Part shown: positions 1-10,761 of the stretch, one piece after another
Position numbering within the stretch: position 1 is the stretch's first letter
Layout of the letters: every line of letters starts with the position of its first letter
Source: Cunninghamia lanceolata
Taxonomy: Eukaryota; Streptophyta; Pinopsida; Cupressales; Cupressaceae
Length of the DNA stretch: 64,000 nucleotides
NCBI GenBank assembly: GCA_027924645.1
Contig: BSBN01001343.1
Location: 1,860,001 to 1,924,000 of the forward strand
Reading direction: 5' to 3'
Translations under genes and position numbers: made by a program
Notes under the pieces: generated by a model
The model's database searches: none
Seen by the model: the letters and a program-made list of their open reading frames with translations, nothing else
What the model was told of the DNA's origin: nothing

Positions 1-1188
1 GTAATGGGTGGTTGGCCATAAGATTTTGGAGATAAAGGCATCTGCCCTACACAACAAGATTTTGAGATATCATATGTTCCAAAGCCTATATCACGGATGT
101 GAGCTTTGATTTCAGGCAGAGGATTAGGGTTGCTTGTAGAGGCTGGAGTCAGTGTTGCAGGGTCAACATATAGTGGGGATTCAAGGGCTTTTTCATTGTT
201 AGGCACCTAGTTGTAATTCTTATTTTTGCCTTGCAAGACATGACAGAATTCAAAAGGATTGGGGTCTCTTGGGATAGTTATCTCTGTACCATTATATGGG
301 AAATTTACCGATTGATGGTACGTGGAGGGAACAGCTTTCATTGCATGGATCCATGGGCGGCCTAGGATAATGTTGTAAGGCAGCTCAATATTAAGGACTT
401 GACAACTGGTTTCAAGCATGACAGGGCCCAGTTGTATAGGAAAGTGGATAACACCTTCTGAGTGGTGTTCAGCATCATCATACCCCTTGATTGTAATAGT
501 ATGATCAGAGTTGACATGATCCTTAGAGTATCCCAACTGCTTAAGTAAATTTAAAGAATAGATGTTGAGACCCGTACCACCATCTATGAGTATGCGTTTG
601 ATTTTGCGCTTATGGATGAGAACCTCAATATGAAGGGCATCATTGTGACATGGATCCTAGGATGAGAGGTCCTTCTCAAAGAAGACCATGTTGTAAGGCG
701 AAGCAATATTACCCACTATAGCTTGGAAATCTGTGACTGCTATGTTGTTAGGAACTGAAGAGTCCTGGAGGGCTTTTTCTAGCACTACTCTATGTGCAGG
801 TGATGACCGGAAGGTCCAAGATAGAGATCTGTGCTGGCATTCTCCCTAGATGTTTGACAAGGTTATAATCAAATTGAGCCACAAGACTAGGTGTAGGACC
901 ATGAATGGTGACATGACCATGACGAGTAGTAACAACACAATCCATAGATTTACCTTTAATTGTGAGGGTAGATACTTGACTCTCTTCAAAACAACCCACA
1001 ATGGAGTCGAAAGATGTGGAAGCATGATTGACTCCTTTACCTTTATCTTGAGGAGGAGGTGGACCATGGTGAGGGAATGGTTCCTTGTACATGTTGAGGT
1101 CTTTGTTCGCGTGTTGAGCCAGTGGTTCATCCTCAAAGGTGATTTGGTTGCCATCGATGAGATTTTGGATTAGGTGCTTGAGTTTCAT
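1..1188 (-). pseudogene. Ty3/gypsy protease region (element G1), cut by window edge
   Basis: This is the aspartic protease part of a gypsy polyprotein, which would release the element's own proteins in the virus-like particle. On the minus strand a motif ILIDGGTGLN (near 565-600) gives the catalytic Asp, and about 85 residues later ILGRPWIHAMK (near 340-375) matches the conserved ILG..W block of plant gypsy proteases. The part at 790-1188 starts with a Cys/His block (CEFHRSKGH, near 1200-1225) typical of the gag C-terminus in Tat-like elements, followed by a proline-rich linker. Stop codons interrupt the frame, for example a TAG just upstream of the protease core, so this copy is dead. Reverse transcriptase and integrase should lie left of position 1. 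Seen: the motifs. Inferred: the Tat-like lineage. Confidence 0.8.
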
Positions 1189-3564
1189 GCACGATGTGGT
1201 TCTATGCCCTTTGCTCCTATGGAATTCACAATATTTATTGTCTCTGCAACGTGCAGTTTTGTAAATAGGTTCTCCATAAGGGGGAGCATCAGGTAAGGTG
1301 ATGAGCCCTTTCTACAAAATTTGCATAAGACCAATTCGATGGGCACTCCCAAGGGAGTGAATTGATGTCGCGGTAGGTGATCTTGTTGAGGTCGCTCCTG
1401 CTATCGTTATTGTTGATTTTGATATGGTTGCCGCTATTGTTGATATTGTTGAGGTGGAGCTTGACTTGGTTTGGAGAGCTGCAGCGGTGTTTGCAACATT
1501 TGGACATGTTTAGAATTGACCACACCATTGTTGACCACGTTTTTGTTTTTGTTCCAATATTTGGGTTTATCACTCGATTGTTGATGAGGAGCGTTTTCTT
1601 TCGTTTCTTTGAAGATTTTGACCACACCCTTAGCAATGAGGGCTTTTTCAATGTTGATTCCCTTGTATGTGATTTCGTCAAAGGTTGTAGCACTAAGAAT
1701 TTGCAAATGGAAACCTAACTCTTGGTTGAGGTTCTACACAAATATGCTAACAAAGCTATTTCTTAGGAATCTTGAAAGGGAATTTGCTAGCCATTTGTCT
1801 CCACCGTTGAAGGAAAGAAATGAAAATTTTCCCATTTTTTAGTTTGTTGTTGCATAGATCAGTCATGGAAATCTCATGCTCTACATTGTAAGAAAAGTGG
1901 GTGGCAAACTTCTTTGCTAGCTTGTTAAAAGATTTGATACCCGTGGGTAAGTGTGAGAACCATTCTATAGCTTGACCTCCTAGATTGCGAGGAAAGAGAC
2001 GCATAAGATATGTGTCGTTATGTGAGACCTCGAAGCAAGCAAGATAGAATTTCTGAAGATGGTCTTTTGGGTCCCCTTTTCCTTTATATTTATCAAACTT
2101 AGGAATAGTAAAATTTTGAGGAAAAGGGATCATTGGTAATGACCGATCAAAAGGATAAGGACACACTTCCTCTAAAGAGAAGGTCTTCTTGGTGTGGCCA
2201 AATGTAAGATCAGATAGCTATTGTTGAACTTCTGCAATCTTGAGCTCCATTACTGTGGGAGGGGTTGGAAACATCTCCTGTTGTCCTAGAAGTGGTTGTT
2301 GTGGTTGCCCATGTGAAAGACTATAGTGTAAGCCATGAGCAGTGGTATTATAAGGCTTGTAAGATTGGTTGGGGTCATATGTGTTGTACATTGGGTTCAG
2401 ATTGGGTTGAAAGTGGATGCTTTGATTTGGTAGAGGTGGAGGTGGCGCTAGGTAAGAGTGTTGGCTTTGTGATGGTTGAAGGAAAGAATTTGGTGGAGGA
2501 AAGCTAAAGTGCGTTTGATTAGGCTGCGATGGCGGCACATAGCTTTGGGAAACTTGATGTTGGGAATGTTGAGGGTGGATAGGTAAGGTGTTGAAGAAAT
2601 TTAGCGTAGATGAACGTTGTGGAGGAGGGACATAGGTAGATGTGATTTGCGATGGTTGAGGTTGATTGATGATGAGAGTAGAAGAATGTTGTGGTTGGGG
2701 TTGCATGACTCTAATTGGTTGAGAGACATGAAGGTTTGATGATATAGGAGGTGGTATTTGTTGAGACCCTTGTTGCATGGCTGCATAGTTGTTCCGCGGA
2801 TTGTAATATGGTGGGAAACCTATTCATGATGGAGTAACCAAGATTCCACTTTTGATTGGTGTGGACACTTTAGGAGGTTGTTGCATATTTGATCAAGCTA
2901 AGGTGGCTTGCTTAGCTAGCTCCACTTGACATTGGAGAGTTTCTTGCTAATTTTTGTAGATCTCCATAGGAGTTAGAAGAGGTGATATAGGTCTCTCTCT
3001 TGTTGGGTTTTGATAAAGGGGATTCCTATACTACGAGCTTTGTTCTGGTAAGGGCGTGGTCACTGTTGACATGGTTTGGACCACCTGTATGGGACTTAAG
3101 GTATTGTTTGTCTCCTTGAAAGTGGATAAATCAAAGTCTTGAGGTAATTTGGCTCCTTGCTCTACAAGGAAGCGAAAGAAATGATCTTGGTTTTCACTAA
3201 GGATTTTGTCAAAGGTGGCCACGACTCTAGGCTCTTGTATGAATTCATCAAGATCTTACCCATCTTCTTGAGAGGATTGACCTATTTCAAAGTGTCGCTC
3301 TTCTTGAGATGGGGCTAGATTTGTAGTATAACCTTGAGGGACAAAATCTGGAGGCATGCCGGTGGTGTATTGAGGTGTACTTACCAAAGGGACCCTACCT
3401 TCTTAAGGATTGTTAGGTTGGTCAAGCTGCGGCATGTTTGGAGAATTGGTAGATCTTTCCCCGAGTGTTCTAGGAGTGACCTTGGGAGTAATGTTGAGAT
3501 GACCCGATTGCGGTGTGTGAGGAGGTGACTTGCGCTTCCTAGGGACAACTTGCTTGGACTTCAT
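1189..3564 (-). pseudogene. Ty3/gypsy gag (element G1), decayed
   Basis: This is the gag capsid gene of the gypsy element. The start used is the ATG at 3564-3562 (MKSKQVVPRKRKSPP), which follows the long leader and opens a basic N-terminus. In order: a degenerate N-terminal segment with in-frame TAA/TAG stops (3560-3030), a Pro/Gln/Ser-rich segment (2778-2218), then the retrotransposon gag core at 2166-1756. The core shows IPKFDKYKGKGDPKDHL, AIEWFSHLP and a final FLQRWRQMASK, which matches the Retrotrans_gag family. A Lys/Asn-rich linker (1706-1289) follows. Several stops and at least one frame change break it. It is co-oriented with the protease at 1-1188 and the LTR at 5795-7107. Confidence 0.78.
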
Positions 3565-3669
3565 AGTTTGCTAGAGCCTAGTGGTTACCATGGAATACAC
3601 TAGGACAAAAGGTAATGCTAAGATTTTGCTTGTGATTTGGAAAAGACAAAATCTTGCTACATAATTTAC

Positions 3670-3915
3670 TGGACCAAAGGCGCTATACTGTTTGACCAAA
3701 GGCGCAGGACTGTGCAACCAAAAGCGTGCTACTATAATACCAAAGGCGATGGACTAAGCTACAAAAGGTGAGGTACTGCTATACCAAAGACGAGCTACGG
3801 TGACCAAAAGTGAGCTACTACTATATCAAGGGCATTGAAGTAGTTTTAGCCAGAGGCGAGGTACTGTTATACCAAAGGTGAGCTACTATTATACCAAAGG
3901 CGAGCTGCTGTAATA
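3670..3915 (-). repeat. Degenerate ACCAAAGGCG-type motif cluster
   Basis: On the plus strand the phrase ACCAAAGGCGAGCTACTGTAT (variants such as ACCAAAAGCG or ACCAGAAGCG) recurs about ten times at irregular 25-35 bp spacing. It lies in the leader of the gypsy element. The copies vary by one to four bases. No coding potential is seen. Confidence 0.7.
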
Positions 3916-5109
3916 CTAGAGGCACTGAAGTAGTGTTTGTTGCTTAAAAGGGCAAAAATTTGATAGATCTGGTCTATTTCTGATTAGAGATTTGGCAAGA
4001 GAAATCATAGCAAACAAAGTCAGCAAAGAAGGACTGACACAACAGATAGTGTATGTTCAAGGCTCACAAAAAAGCCCAATGTTTCCATAGGTATGAGACA
4101 ATTGCAAACAAATATCAAGCACTTTTTATCCCTAAAGACAAGGTTTCATTGCAGTAGATCAACTCACAGCTTAATACTTTGTCGATAAAAATATCATTCC
4201 ATAAAGGTGTCGAATATTTTGTATCTTTGTGAGAGATGATAGGTAGGGATATCTCACCCTCCCCTTGGAAAGCTCAAGTAGGTCACAAGAGCTTTATGGC
4301 CAAGGGAATACTATCTCTTCTCAAGGGAGCCAATGGTGAGTATCTTAAGGGCTTAAATCAATTCCCCTTGTACTGATGATTACCGCAATGTTCGGAGGTA
4401 GGTCAGGTAGTCTCTATCTAGAATGGTTCTTAGTAACTTTGAGGGACCAACGCCTTACGAGCAATACGACAAGCTACTAAAAGCTTTAACCAATCCTACT
4501 AAGAGTATCAAACACTTCGCTCAATGTGAAAATTATTTCCACAAAGAGCTAGTACATCTCTTTTCAGTTTGGCACCACAAGGTAAGGCTAACGTCAGTTA
4601 GGACTTGGCTTTCACCTTATCCCTCTTATATAGTGTTTCAAAGGAAAACTTTGCTTAGGGTCGTCCCTTTTGGATGAAGTGCAATCCAAAAGCAGGCCCT
4701 TCTAAAGGAAGTACAGAAATGTAAGAGCAAGCACGTCAAACAAAGGTGCAACTAGATTAGGCACACACACGTTTGTAGTTGTCAATTGTCCCTTATGAAA
4801 TTAAAGTGTTTGGCATTCATGTCCATTGTCCCTTAGAAAATTGAAGTGTTTTTGCATACATGTCCATTGTCCCTTAAGAAAAGCAATATGTTCCTAAGAC
4901 TTAGATTTGTAAAAAAAATGATTTGTTCAATTATCCCTTTAAGAATATAATGTGTTTCTAAGACTTAGTGAGATAAATCAAGATTTCTTCAATGCTCATC
5001 CTACATGAACATGTTAAAAACACCTATTTGCTCTGTGAGAGTGATAAGAAGCTGCATCAAGTCAATTAGTTCCAACAAAACTCACAAGTTTAGCAAAAAA
5101 TAAATCAAT

Positions 5110-5715
5110 TTGACCAAAAGTGAGTTACTATCATACCGAAGGCACTGCACTGTATTTCTGAAAGCTAGACCAGAAGCGTCCTACTATATTACCAGAAGCA
5201 CGGCATAAAATCCAGAAGTGTTGTTCTGTTCTGCTGAAAGTGCTACACTGTCTTAGATCAAAAAAAGGTTAGGTTTTTGCCAAAATAACTAGACCTGAAT
5301 AAGATTTCATGATTGATCCCCTATTCTGAGAAGTAATATCTACTAGATCTATATCCTTCAAGCAACCAAACTCGAAAAAGGTGTCGCGAATAGATGGGTT
5401 AACACAAATGGTGAAAATACCCCTAAATAAGTCAGCTTAGGAAGTATCAAAAGATATTTTGAAAGACAGATACAATAGCTTGTCAGACAAATCAAAAGAT
5501 ATGTAATGAATAAAAACCCTGTGAACACCAAACGAAGTCAGAAAACCTAATTAGCCAAAAGCGCTTAAAAATACTACCAAAAGCGTCATTCTATATTACC
5601 ATAAGCACTTCTTTGCATTACCAGAAGCACTACATAATCAACTAATGGTGCTGCACTGTGCCGCCAGAAGCGCTATAGGATACCTCCAAAAGTGATTTTC
5701 TGTGTAGTTTGTGCT
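5110..5715 (-). repeat. Second cluster of the leader motif
   Basis: Further copies of the same motif, here mostly ACCAGAAGCG..CTA and ACCAAAAGCG, occur at 5110-5240 and again at 5555-5705. A-rich DNA separates the two groups. This cluster sits next to the primer-binding site, at the 5' end of the leader. Confidence 0.6.
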
Positions 5716-5773
5716 ATATCGTACTGTAACTTCAAAAAAAATCAATTTCTCAAAGAAAAAGAGGGATTAGTGG

Positions 5774-5791
5774 GTCCCACCGGGCATGCCA
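5774..5791 (-). promoter_or_regulatory. Primer-binding site of gypsy element G1
   Basis: On the minus strand TGGCATGCCCGGTGGGAC begins three bases after the LTR end. A TGG start complementary to a tRNA CCA end, directly downstream of an LTR, is the expected position for a minus-strand primer-binding site. The tRNA identity was not assigned. Confidence 0.65.
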
Positions 5792-6121
5792 GAATGTGTA
5801 TGATGAAAAATTGATTAAATCAAAACTAATAAAACTAAAAACCAATCACATAAAGCAAACCAATCTAAGTAAAAGCCATTATTATCAAATCAAAGAAAAA
5901 TAAAAGCTCTTACCAAAATCTGTATTGTTCCCTTTTGGAGAAGTGTAGATTGCTTAATGAAGTTGTGAAACCATAGGTGCAACAAGCAAGTAGTGTGCTC
6001 AAGAGATCAATGTTAAGAGATTGTGAGGTTGCTCAATCGATGCGATGTATGTTCAAAGCATTGTTAAGTATGCCTGAGAATAAAATCGAAGAGAGAGGCT
6101 CAATGAAGGAGATGAGGGGGG

Positions 6122-6130
6122 TTTATATAG
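6122..6130 (-). promoter_or_regulatory. TATA box in the G1 LTR
   Basis: CTATATAAA on the minus strand, about 980 bp from the U3 end and 330 bp from the LTR end, is placed as expected for the element's RNA polymerase II promoter. Confidence 0.5.
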
Positions 6131-6519
6131 GTTTCAATGAAGATCAATCAATGGTCTAGATAATTCAAAAGAATCAACGGAGGAGAATAGTTGAGGAATG
6201 TGCAATGAATAAGAAGAAGCCAAGTGTCTTGCTTTTTTTTGCATCAGAGGAGTTATCAAGAATAAAAGAATGAGTTAAAGCAATTAACATAATATAACAA
6301 TTAGTTAAGTGATTTAAAACAAGAAGAAGGGATTTACATGAGAATAAGAAGATATTTTGCTTTATTAAATATTAGAAATATTTAATTGCATGAGCAAGAA
6401 AGCTTGAGTTATATTAGAGATAACTCAATTTAGAAGAAAAAGCAATTTAAATAAATATTTGATTTATTTAAATTTAGAGAAGATATTATTGGAAGAAGTA
6501 ATTAAATAATTAAAATTAT

Positions 6520-6840
6520 TTAATTTAGAAGATTTGAAAGTAAATTAAATAAATAAATTTATTTAATTGTTGTGCATGATTTTGGAAGAATGATTTTGAT
6601 TTAATTAAATAATGTAAATTATTTAATTATAGATAAGAGGGAATTTGTTGATAAATTAATTAAATAACTGGATTTATTTAATTAAGAAGATTTATAAAGC
6701 AAATTAAATAAATAAATTTATTTAATTGTTATGCATGATTTTGGAAGAATGATTTTGATTTAGTTAAATAATGTAATTTATTTAATTATAGATAAGAGGG
6801 AATTTGTTGATGAATTAATTAAATAATTAGATTTATTTAA
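6520..6840. repeat. 159-bp tandem duplication in the U3 region
   Basis: The block starting GCATGATTTTGGAAGAATGA at 6574 recurs at 6733, and the flanking AT-rich bases also repeat with a 159-bp period. There are about two units, differing by a few bases and small indels. Confidence 0.7.
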
Positions 6841-7107
6841 TTAATGTGGATTTGATTTTTGGAAAGAGGATAATGATCTAATTAAATAATTAAAATTATT
6901 TAGTTGTGGAAGAATAATAGAAGAATTTAATTTAATTAATTAAATAAAGAGAATTTATTTAATTAATGTCGCAAGTATGCGATTTAGAAGAATTTGGTGA
7001 AATTAATTAAATAATTAGATTATTTAATTAACGTTTGAAATGCAAGTGATTAGACAAATTATGAAATGCAAGTGATTCGACGACACGGTCATTTTAGGGT
7101 GTCTACA

Positions 7108-7593
7108 AACTGCAATAAGATTGGTCATTTTGCCTTAAGGTGTCTAGAAAGATTTTCAAGGCCAAATCCTAACAAATCAAGATTCCAGAAAAATTGTTAC
7201 TATGTTCATGAAGATGATGACAATGAAAGAGTACCAGATGATGAATTAGAAGTAGGAAATAAATCTGAAAGTGACTGGGTGTTTATTGCCATCAAAGAAG
7301 AAGATCCAATGCCCTCTGAATCTGTCAATCATAAAGTTGTAGAAAGAGCTCTGGCTGCCCAAGTTGAAGATAAGGATGATTGGGTCATTAACAGTAGATG
7401 CTCCCACCATATGACAGGTGACAAAAATAAGTTTATAGACTTGGAAAGGTATGAAGGTGGAGTGGTAAAGTTTGGTGATAATTCTGCTGGTAGAATCAGA
7501 GGTAGAGAAACTATTTCTTTTGATGGAAAGAACAAAACTAGTAATGTACTATATGTTGAAGGATTAAAGCACAATCTTCTCAGTGTTGGATAG
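7108..7593 (+). pseudogene. copia gag end and protease
   Basis: The sequence starts inside a CCHC zinc knuckle (NCNKIGHFALRC), whose first Cys codon was destroyed by the G1 insertion. An acidic linker follows, then the protease. The protease site reads WVINSRCSHHMTG where the copia family normally has DSG, so the catalytic Asp is replaced by Asn and Gly by Arg. The domain ends KHNLLSVG and a TAG follows at 7591-7593, where the family usually has Gln. The apparent upstream ATG at 7066 lies in the gypsy LTR and is not the real start. The frame continues after the stop into the integrase part. Confidence 0.8.
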
Positions 7594-8700
7594 TTGATGG
7601 ACAAAGGCTATGATCTTCAATTTAAGAATGGAAAATGCAAGATCTTTGAAAGTTCCAGAACAGAGATTGCATCCGGTACTCAAACTAAAGGTAATATCTT
7701 CAACTTGGTTGGTACTGGTAAAAGTTGCTTATTTGTTCAAGTTGATCAGAGTTGGTTGTGGCATAGGAGAATGTGTCATGTGAATTTTGATAATATCATC
7801 AAGATAAGCAACACTCAAGCTGTAAGAGATCTTCCAAAACTTGTGAAACCTACTAATAGCTTGTGCAAAGAATGTCAGTTGGGTAAGCTGAGCAGAGTCT
7901 CATTCAAAAGTAAGGAATTGTCTTCTTCCAGATTAGTGGACTTAGTTAATACTGATATATGTGGTCTGGCAAGAATTAGAAGTATGCAAGGTGATAGATA
8001 CTTCATGATATTAATTGATGACTACTCCCAGATGATGTGGGTAACTTTTCTAAAAGAGAAATCTGAAGCTCTTGAGAAGTTCAAAATATTCAAGGCTATG
8101 GTAGAGAATGAAACTGGATTAAAATTAAAATGTCTAAGGTCTGATAGAGGTGGAGAATTCACATCTGGTGAGTTCATAGAATTCTATGAGAAACATGGAA
8201 TAAAAAGACATTTGTCTACTCCTAGGACTCCATAGCAGAATGTAGTAGTGGAGAGAAAGAACTGGACCATCTAGGAACCATCTAGAACCATGATGATGGA
8301 AGCAAATGTACCTCAGATCTATTGGAGAGAAGTTGTAAGCACTACAGTCTACACTCTTAATCGAGTTCAAATCAGAAGCAATACTGATAAGACTCATTAT
8401 GAACTCTAGTTTGGCATCACTCCTAATGTGAAGTATTTTAGAGTCTTTGGTAGCAAATGTTACATTAAAAGAAATGAAGATCTAGGAAAATTTGATGCTA
8501 GAAATGATGAAGGAATATTCTTGGGTTATTCTACTCAAAGTAAAGCATACTGGTGTTATAACAAGAGACTAAGGAATATTATAGAAAGTACAAATGTGAA
8601 GGTTGATGAAGGAATTGAAAAACCCTCAAGGTTTTATGAATATGATGAAAATGATCAGAATAATATTCTGATTCAAGGAGTCCAAGCCCCTTCTAAAATT
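7594..8700 (+). pseudogene. copia integrase
   Basis: This region would have inserted the element's cDNA into chromosomes. It opens with the GAG-pre-integrase/HHCC zinc region (LWHRRMCHVNFDNI ... CKECQLGK, about 7755-7890), followed by the DDE core. The first Asp is in NTDICG (near 7953), the second in LRSDRGGEF (near 8143), and the Glu in VVVERKN just after a TAG at 8233-8235. Further TAG codons stand at 8272 and near 8407. The C-terminal part (8428-8700) reads YFRVFGSKCYIKR...GIFLGYS, the conserved copia segment. It ends at a TAG at 8701. All three catalytic residues survive, but the frame is closed by nonsense codons. Confidence 0.83.
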
Positions 8701-8742
8701 TAGATTCAGATTGATCTGGTAAATCAGGTAGAAGAGATAAGT

Positions 8743-10445
8743 TTGAATGAGCCTGATCAAGAATCAGAAGTGCAAGAAACTCCCAAAATTCCCAGGTATG
8801 TAAGACTGAACCACTCTGAAGATCAAATCATAGGTGATAAAAGCAAAGGTGTACAAACAAGAAGAAGGATTACTCAAGATTCAGAAGAGTATTGTCTGAT
8901 TTCAAACATTGAACCTAAGACAGTAAATGAAGCTTGCAATGATGAAAACTGAACTAAAGCAATGGAGGAAGAGCTGATGCAAATTGAAAAAAATTGCACT
9001 TGGGATCTTGTTCCCAGACCTAGAAACAAGAATGTGATTGGAAACAAATGGGTCTTATGGAACAAACTGAATGAAGTTGGTGAAGTAATCAGGAATAAAG
9101 CCAAATTGGTCTGAAAGGGTTACTCTCAAATAGAAGGAGTTAATTTTGAAGAAACTTTTGCTTCGGTGGCAAGAATTCAAGCAGTTAGATTATTTCTTAC
9201 TTTTGCTTCCTTCAAGGATTTCAAGTATATTAGATGGATGTCAAGTCTTCCTTTCTGAATGGAGACTTGGAAGAAGAAGTTTACATTGAGCAACAGGATG
9301 GATTTCAATTGTCTGATCATGGTGATATGGTCTGCAAGTTGAAGAAAGGACTATATGGACTTAAGCAAGCCCTAAGAGCCTAGTATGAGAGATTGGATAA
9401 GCATCTTTTGAAGATTGGTTTCAACAAAGGTATTGCTAACAATAATTTGTATTTCAAAATTGATCATGAAAACATCTTGATTGTTGAAGTGTTTGTTGAT
9501 GATATCATTTTTGGAGGAAGAGATAGTATGTGTAAAACTTTTGCAAACCAAATGAAAAGTGATTTTGAGATGTCCATGGTTGGGGAAATGAATTTCTTCT
9601 TGGGTCTGCAAATCATTCAAACTAAGAAAGGAATCTTCATTTCTCAGACCAAATATGTGAAAGAATTGTTGAAGAAATTTCGGATGGAGGAACCAAAACC
9701 AATGTGTACTCCCATGGCAACTGGATGTAAATTGAACAAAGATGATGTCTCTCCTAAGTCTGATCAGAAAAAGTATAGGTTAATGATTGGAGGATTGTTG
9801 TATCTCACTCAAACTAGACCTAACATTATGAATGTTGTTGGTCTTGTTGCTAGATTCCAAGCTGATCCTAGAGAATCTCATGTCATGGCAATCAAGAGGA
9901 TTTTTAGATATCTAAAAGGGATAGTTGAGTATGGTCTATGGTATCCTAGAGATCATAATTTCTCTCTTCATGCATATACAGATGCAGATTGGGCAGGAGA
10001 TGTGGATGGCCAGAAGAGTACAAGTGGTGGGACATTCTTTTTAGGGAAAAGATTGGTTTCTTGGCTAAGCAAGAAACAAGAGGCAATATCTCTGTTCACA
10101 ACCAAAGTAGAATATATTACAGTAGCAGGTAGTTGCACTCAAGTTTTGTGGATGAAGCAGATGCTAAGAGACATCAAAGTGGAGTATGAAGAACCTATCA
10201 CAATCTTCTATGACAATTCAAGTGCAATAAATATATCTAAGAATCAGGTGTTGCATTCAAAGACTAAACATATATCCATCAAGTTTCACTTTTTGAGAGA
10301 ACAAGTGAACAAGAATGAATTCAGATTGGAGTTCATACCTTTTAAGGAGCAGATTGCAGATATTTTTACTAAACCTCTTCCTAAAGATTCTTTTGAGTAT
10401 CTTAGGAAGAAGTTAGGGGTTATTGCCCCTCTGGTTCTGAATTAA
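8743..10445 (+). pseudogene. copia reverse transcriptase and RNase H
   Basis: The RVT_2 reverse transcriptase begins in the acidic segment before WDLVPRP..KNVIGNKWV (9001-9060). It contains the catalytic FVDDIIFGG (near 9492-9518; the family usually has YVDD). RNase H follows, with YTDADWAGD (near 9975) and the C-terminal block ADIFTKPLP (about 10357-10383). The frame ends at a TAA at 10443-10445. Damage: TGA at about 8950 where Trp is expected, TGA near 9112, a probable 1-bp frameshift near 9225 just before MDVKS, and TAG near 9381 where the family has Trp. From 9393 to 10445 the frame is open for 350 codons. Confidence 0.88.
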
Positions 10446-10761
10446 GATGCATTGATGTGCATTAGTCTGGTGGATCTCACAGTCATATCCTAAGGTCCGA
10501 ATTGATGTTTGGGAAGCTGCTACTCAGGGGGAGTAGCTGGTATGGTTCTGAAGTGCTGGAGTTGCAAGTATATGCCCTTTGCCATTGATGTTAAAGGGGG
10601 AGAGAAGACATGTGAAAAACAAGTGGTTGTTGATAAAAGGGGGAGCAGTAAAGCAAGAGAAGACATGTGAATGGTTGTTGGTGATAGGGGGAGTTGTGTT
10701 AGTAAAGATAGTCAAAACAGTTTTCACATCATATGTTGCCATCAATGACAAAGAGGGAGAT
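10446..10761 (+). other. copia 3' untranslated region with polypurine tract
   Basis: This non-coding stretch contains five GGGGGAG-like purine blocks (near 10527, 10596, 10638, 10685 and 10753). The last, AAAGAGGGAGA at 10750-10760, is directly before the LTR and is the likely plus-strand primer. The other four look like extra polypurine tracts. Confidence 0.7.

Larger units (their letters stand above)
3565..5794 (-). other. Long untranslated leader of gypsy element G1
   Basis: About 2.2 kb lies between the 5' LTR and the gag start, with no credible gene. It contains two clusters of a short degenerate motif (see the repeat entries) and A-rich stretches. Long leaders are known in Tat-like plant gypsy elements. 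The packaging or dimerisation role of such leaders is family knowledge, not shown here. Confidence 0.7.
5795..7107 (-). mobile_element. 5' LTR of gypsy element G1 (1313 bp)
   Basis: On the minus strand it begins TGTAGACACCCTAAAATGAC at 7107 and ends CATACACA at 5795, so it has the usual TG...CA ends. It is followed by the primer-binding site and a gag gene in the same direction. The U3 part (about 6400-7060) is extremely AT-rich with many TTTAATTAAATAA runs. It abuts copia coding sequence at 7107/7108, which defines the insertion point. The 3' LTR would lie beyond the left window edge, so LTR divergence and the target duplication cannot be checked. Confidence 0.8.

Noticed and set aside
850..1842. 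Plus-strand ORFs at 850-1173, 1377-1718 and 1609-1842
   Set aside because: They are antisense to the gypsy gag/protease, which has recognisable motifs in the other strand.
7066..7107. Start codon and first 14 codons of the copia gag ORF
   Set aside because: These bases belong to the end of the gypsy LTR on the opposite strand; the fusion is an insertion junction.
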